Of a stretch of DNA of 41,453 nt, positions 38,866 to 41,453 are shown one piece after another. This stretch comes from a virus. The number at the start of each line of letters is the position of its first letter. Position 1 is the first letter of the stretch. The DNA is taken from positions 1 to 41,453 of IMG/VR virus record IMGVR_UViG_3300022678_000013; one strand, 5' to 3'. Position numbers and translations under genes: made by a program. The notes below the pieces were generated by a model that saw only the letters and a list, made by a program, of their open reading frames with translations, made no database searches and was not told the DNA's origin.

Positions 38866-39363
38866 ATGAGGCATATAAATTTAATAGTTATACATTGTAG
38901 CGCAACGCCAATAGATCAACAACTATCATCAGAAAAGTTGGCTGAAGAACATGCCGCTAGAGGCATTAGGAGACCAGGGGGTTATCATTTATATATCAGG
39001 CGTAACGGAGATATAGTTAATATTAGGCCATTTAATGAAGTAGGAGCGCATGCATACGGTTATAATCCTAATAGTGTAGGAATATGCTATGAAGGAGGTA
39101 TCATTGCAGGAGGACACCCGAATAACCCAAAACACGCAAAAGACACTAGGACGGATTCACAAAAAGAGTCTTTAAAAAAAGCAATAAAAATGGTTCAGGA
39201 TTATTTTGGCGATTATCAAGATATGACTGTGGTTCAAATTGTTGGTCACAGAGATTTGAGTCCTGATGTAGATGGTGATGGTATAATTGAGCCTTGGGAA
39301 TACATGAAACAATGCCCTTGCTTTGATGCAATTCCAGAATATAAAAGCCTTATAATAAAATGA
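38866..39363 (+). CDS. N-acetylmuramoyl-L-alanine amidase endolysin, T7-lysozyme type
   Basis: It matches the T7 lysozyme / Amidase_2 zinc amidase: zinc ligands His10 (IVIHCSAT), His128 (VGHRDLSPD) and Cys150 (QCPCFD), with Tyr40 (GGYHLYI) and Lys148 at the catalytic places. It cuts the bond between sugar and peptide in peptidoglycan. Between His128 and Cys150 the loop DVDGDGIIEPWE (134-145) matches the EF-hand consensus, so calcium binding is likely. There is no signal peptide, so a holin is needed for release. Confidence 0.93.
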   Translation: MRHINLIVIHCSATPIDQQLSSEKLAEEHAARGIRRPGGYHLYIRRNGDIVNIRPFNEVGAHAYGYNPNSVGICYEGGIIAGGHPNNPKHAKDTRTDSQKESLKKAIKMVQDYFGDYQDMTVVQIVGHRDLSPDVDGDGIIEPWEYMKQCPCFDAIPEYKSLIIK

Positions 39364-39680
39364 CAGCTCAAACAGTAGGATATATTTTAGGGTCATTGAC
39401 AATTATATACTTAATTGGCTTTTCAGTAGTTCATGGCAAAGGAATGATTGATGGGCTTAAAGGTATCAATGGGAAGTGGGATCCTCCTGAAATAGTAATT
39501 GCCATTGTTTTACCAATTTTTATTAGTGCTTTACTTGCAGATATATTTTTATCATTAACGGCCAGTGCAGGTGTGTGGGCTTCTTTTAATATAGTAATAG
39601 GGTTTGCGTTGACAGGAAGGGTTAGTTTAGATTTTATACATAAAAAGAAAGGCGACCATAAAAGCCGCCTTTCCGATTAA
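39360..39680 (+). CDS. Membrane protein downstream of the endolysin, 106 aa
   Basis: Three hydrophobic segments are visible: YILGSLTIIYLIGFSVVHG (8-26), IVIAIVLPIFISALLADIFL (46-65) and SAGVWASFNIVIGFALTG (70-87), then a basic tail. It overlaps the endolysin stop by 4 nt, so it is likely made with it and is a holin or antiholin candidate. The last codons are inside the hairpin at 39648-39672. Confidence 0.55.
   Translation: MTAQTVGYILGSLTIIYLIGFSVVHGKGMIDGLKGINGKWDPPEIVIAIVLPIFISALLADIFLSLTASAGVWASFNIVIGFALTGRVSLDFIHKKKGDHKSRLSD
39648..39672 (-). terminator. Hairpin with T-rich end on the leftward side
   Basis: AAAGGCG (39648-39654) pairs with CGCCTTT (39666-39672) over an 11-nt loop. Read leftward, CGCCTTTCTTTTTA follows the stem; read rightward the stem is followed by CCG, so it looks stronger for leftward transcripts. 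It lies at the end of the 39360-39680 gene. Confidence 0.4.
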
Positions 39681-39741
39681 CCTAAAACATATGAAAAAAA
39701 TATACTTGGTGACAAGTAAGTAAATTTAAATTTAAAGTGCA

Positions 39742-40113
39742 ATGATTATTATAATTATTTTATTGCTCGTAGCCATTGAGTTATTTATTGAAAAGAAGTT
39801 ATTCGATAAATACGGTAAAATAAAGCACTGGATAAAAGTTGCTATCTATTTATTTATAGCTTATGTAGCATATCAGGAAGGTTTTGTAGATGGTAAAGAT
39901 ATTATTTGTGCAGTAGGGATAAGAATGTTATTATACGACTCTTTATTTGCTACTATAGTGCTTCATAAAGATATTTTCTACATAGGGGAAAGTACTTTTT
40001 TTGATGAGCTAAGAATTAAATTAAATCTTGTTGGATGGCCTGGATTTTGCATGAAGTTTATTTTAAGCCTTGGAGCAATTACTAACTATTATATACCTTA
40101 TATTAATTTTTAA
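39742..40113 (+). CDS. Hypothetical membrane protein, 123 aa
   Basis: Hydrophobic segments at residues 1-15 (MIIIIILLLVAIELFIEKKL), about 30-48 (WIKVAIYLFIAYVAYQEGF) and about 95-115 (FCMKFILSLGAITNYYIPY) suggest three membrane passes. No family is recognised. It lies among the lysis-region genes; role unknown. Confidence 0.5.
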   Translation: MIIIIILLLVAIELFIEKKLFDKYGKIKHWIKVAIYLFIAYVAYQEGFVDGKDIICAVGIRMLLYDSLFATIVLHKDIFYIGESTFFDELRIKLNLVGWPGFCMKFILSLGAITNYYIPYINF

Positions 40114-40117
40114 AATT

Positions 40118-40297
40118 ATGGACATAGTAAAACAAAAATTAGTTCTTAAGCTTCACAAAGAAGGTAAGATTACAGAAGAGGAGGCGTTAATTTTAATGGA
40201 AGCTGAAAAAGAATATATTTATCCTACATGGATTAATACACATTTTTACGAAGATAATACAGCGCTTCCATTCACACTTACAGCAGCAAAAAGTTAG
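40118..40297 (+). CDS. Hypothetical protein, 59 aa
   Basis: The ATG at 40118 is used (MDIVKQKLVLKLHKEGKITE); an upstream TTG at 40070 would overlap the previous gene. The middle EEEALILMEAEKEYIYPTWI reads as a short helix and loop. The pattern HKEGKITEEEALILM is typical of a small helical hairpin. No family is recognised. It starts 4 nt after the previous stop and ends 2 nt before the next gene. Confidence 0.5.
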   Translation: MDIVKQKLVLKLHKEGKITEEEALILMEAEKEYIYPTWINTHFYEDNTALPFTLTAAKS

Positions 40298-40299
40298 TA

Positions 40300-40797
40300 A
40301 TGACCCCTAACCCAATGATAAAGCTAATAGTAAAAATAATAGGGATTAGTATTTTGATTGTTTGGGTGTGTTCTTGCTCAGCTAACTATCATTTAAAGCG
40401 ATCAAAATACCATTTAGAAAAAGCCAAATCAAAGGGTTACGTTTCGTTAGTAGATACAGTATACAAAACAGTACCTATCGCTATACCAGAGGCCCGTCAC
40501 GATACGACCTTTTATGATGTGGGTGATACTGTCATTATAACCAAAGATCGCTTAAAAACGATTTATAAGCGTGACACAATTACAAATGAAGTTTACATTG
40601 AATCTATTTGTGAAGCAGACACAATTTATAAAGAAGTTCCGGTTACGGTTCAAGAGACTGTTTACATTGAAAAAGGCTTGACAGATATTTTATATGATCA
40701 ATTCGGACTTACTAAATGGTGGCAAAAAATACTATTCTGGTTGTCTATTCCTTTGATTATTGTTATACTGGTTTTAATTAGGTATTTGTTTAAGTAG
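40300..40797 (+). CDS. Putative unimolecular spanin (lipoprotein with C-terminal membrane segment), 165 aa
   Basis: The N-terminus KLIVKIIGISILIVWVCSCS is a lipoprotein signal with lipobox VCSC and predicted lipidation at Cys26. The middle 100 residues are periplasmic, beta-rich and Lys/Asp/Thr-rich (VDTVYKTVPIAIPEA, then TVYIEKGLTDILYDQFGLTK). The last 25 residues (WLSIPLIIVILVLIRYLFK) form a membrane anchor. A protein tied to the outer membrane by lipid and to the inner membrane by its C-terminus is the design of u-spanins such as T1 gp11. It follows the endolysin region and would disrupt the outer membrane in lysis. Confidence 0.7.
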   Translation: MTPNPMIKLIVKIIGISILIVWVCSCSANYHLKRSKYHLEKAKSKGYVSLVDTVYKTVPIAIPEARHDTTFYDVGDTVIITKDRLKTIYKRDTITNEVYIESICEADTIYKEVPVTVQETVYIEKGLTDILYDQFGLTKWWQKILFWLSIPLIIVILVLIRYLFK

Positions 40798-41079
40798 CTG
40801 TGCATTTGAGTAAATCAACACGCCTTTCATGTATATCTTAAATTCCTTGTTTTCAAACTCGCTTCCAAGTTGAGTAGGATTCGGTGGATAATTATTCCAC
40901 AGCACCCAACCAGTTGCCCTGTTGTTTTGTAATGACAGGTAAACTGAATCAAATCCGATTCTATATTTCTCTCCATCAACGACAACTTCTGTATCCCAGT
41001 AATTAGTTGAAGGAGAAAAACGCACGCTAACACATGGTATAGCAAATGCCTTTCGTAGTTTTCTGATAATCCTTTTCAT
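40774..41079 (-). CDS. Hypothetical protein convergent with the spanin gene, 101 aa
   Basis: A leftward gene whose 3' end overlaps the spanin gene by 24 nt. The N-terminus is basic (MKRIIRKLRKAFAIP), followed by beta-type sequence (VVDGEKYRIGFDSVYLSLQN, later FKIYMKGVLIYSNAQLL). No signal peptide or membrane segment is clear and no family is recognised. It points the same way as the leftward group and could be its first member if the genome is circular. Confidence 0.55.
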   Translation of the reverse strand: MKRIIRKLRKAFAIPCVSVRFSPSTNYWDTEVVVDGEKYRIGFDSVYLSLQNNRATGWVLWNNYPPNPTQLGSEFENKEFKIYMKGVLIYSNAQLLKQIPN

Positions 41080-41453
41080 ATTTCAAAATTTAATGTTTCA
41101 ATAAAGTTTGTGGTAGGCACTTGCCATACCATCGGTCCGTTCAGGCATAATTGCCTACGGCCGATAACTTCATGAAAAGAAAAATATAAGGGTCGCTTGG
41201 GCGATTTATCGGGTTCACTAGGGTAGCATTGCTGTACGCTTACGTTAGGCTATATACGGCTGACAATCCGTGCCATGAATCGCCCCACGCTTTATATATA
41301 GACACTAGACTATCCGGTAAGCCACTATGTTGCTAGAAACATGAGACAGACCCTCAATGGCCAGCAAACCCTTATATTTATTCTAATCATTCTCGTTATC
41401 TAATTATGCCTGAACGCTCGGGCGAGATGCAACGCCCTGGAACAGACATCTAT
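41080..41453. other. Gene-free end region
   Basis: No believable complete gene on either strand. Most of it is the inverted duplication at 41114-41416, described separately. The last 50 bases may encode the end of the first gene if the genome is circular. It contains the same GTATATRGC-type blocks found in the other hairpin elements. Confidence 0.6.
41114..41416. repeat. Large imperfect inverted duplication
   Basis: CGTTCAGGCATAATT (41138-41152) is repeated in perfect inverted form at 41402-41416, and AAATATAAGGGT (41182-41193) at 41368-41379. The stretches between and inside these blocks also align as diverged inverted copies around a centre near 41280. A further 8-bp pair GGGCGATT/AATCGCCC (41199-41206, 41278-41285) and GTAGGCA/TGCCTAC (41114-41120, 41151-41157) form local hairpins. 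Confidence 0.65.

Noticed and set aside
39691-39723. Frame MKKIYLVTSK after the endolysin region
   Set aside because: Ten codons only and no coupling to a neighbour; probably chance.
1-41453. tRNA genes, CRISPR arrays, insertion sequences and integrases
   Set aside because: Looked for and not seen: no tRNA-like cloverleaf, no regular repeat-spacer array, no transposase or recombinase motif.

Overview
The window looks like an almost complete genome of a tailed phage (siphovirus type, HK97-like head) infecting a member of the Bacteroidota. The grounds are: visibly AT-rich DNA with few Shine-Dalgarno sequences; promoters of the Bacteroidota form TTG-N19/20-TAnnTTTG; SprB-type repeats in a tail protein; and a T7-lysozyme-type amidase of the kind common in Bacteroidota phages. 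No integrase, partition system, immunity repressor, tRNA, rRNA or CRISPR array was seen. Each expected virion, replication and lysis function occurs once. Joining the end of the window to its start keeps the first reading frame open to a stop, so the window may be a circular or circularly permuted genome; this is an inference.

Layout. (1) 1-2666, minus strand: seven small leftward genes, mostly unknown, one HNH-like, separated by hairpin-rich spacers and driven by a promoter near 2821-2851. (2) 2914-7842, plus strand: early genes starting with a leaderless excisionase-like DNA-binding protein, then an HTH protein, an ERF single-strand annealing protein, an SSB-like protein ending in DDLPF, and a run of very small membrane proteins. 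(3) 6896-7359: a gene-free stretch with stacked inverted repeats and a promoter-terminator pair that would make a short RNA. (4) 7878-10857: a second leaderless HTH protein, a GIY-YIG nuclease-like protein, a replication initiator-like protein and a primase-helicase. (5) 10886-13124: small accessory genes including a YopX-family protein, with a 44-bp direct repeat and two large hairpin elements. (6) 13243-25044: HNH nuclease, small and large terminase, a lipoprotein, a ParB-like protein and a sulfotransferase, then portal, protease, major capsid protein, connectors, major tail protein and a tail assembly chaperone pair with a -1 frameshift site. (7) 25031-38017: tape measure, SprB-repeat tail protein, fibre and spike proteins. 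(8) 38023-40797: membrane proteins (holin candidates), amidase and a single-protein spanin. (9) 40774-41453: one leftward gene and a gene-free inverted duplication.

The most unusual pattern is a set of integron attC-like hairpin elements between small accessory genes. Two of them (1543-1592 minus, 6441-6493 plus) share 15-bp and 17-bp ends but differ inside. Others (1906-2003, 2686-2719, 11406-11530, 11809-12067, 41114-41416) have long inverted arms and sit at gene ends or starts. This suggests that part of the accessory gene content came in as cassette-like units, although no integron integrase is present.
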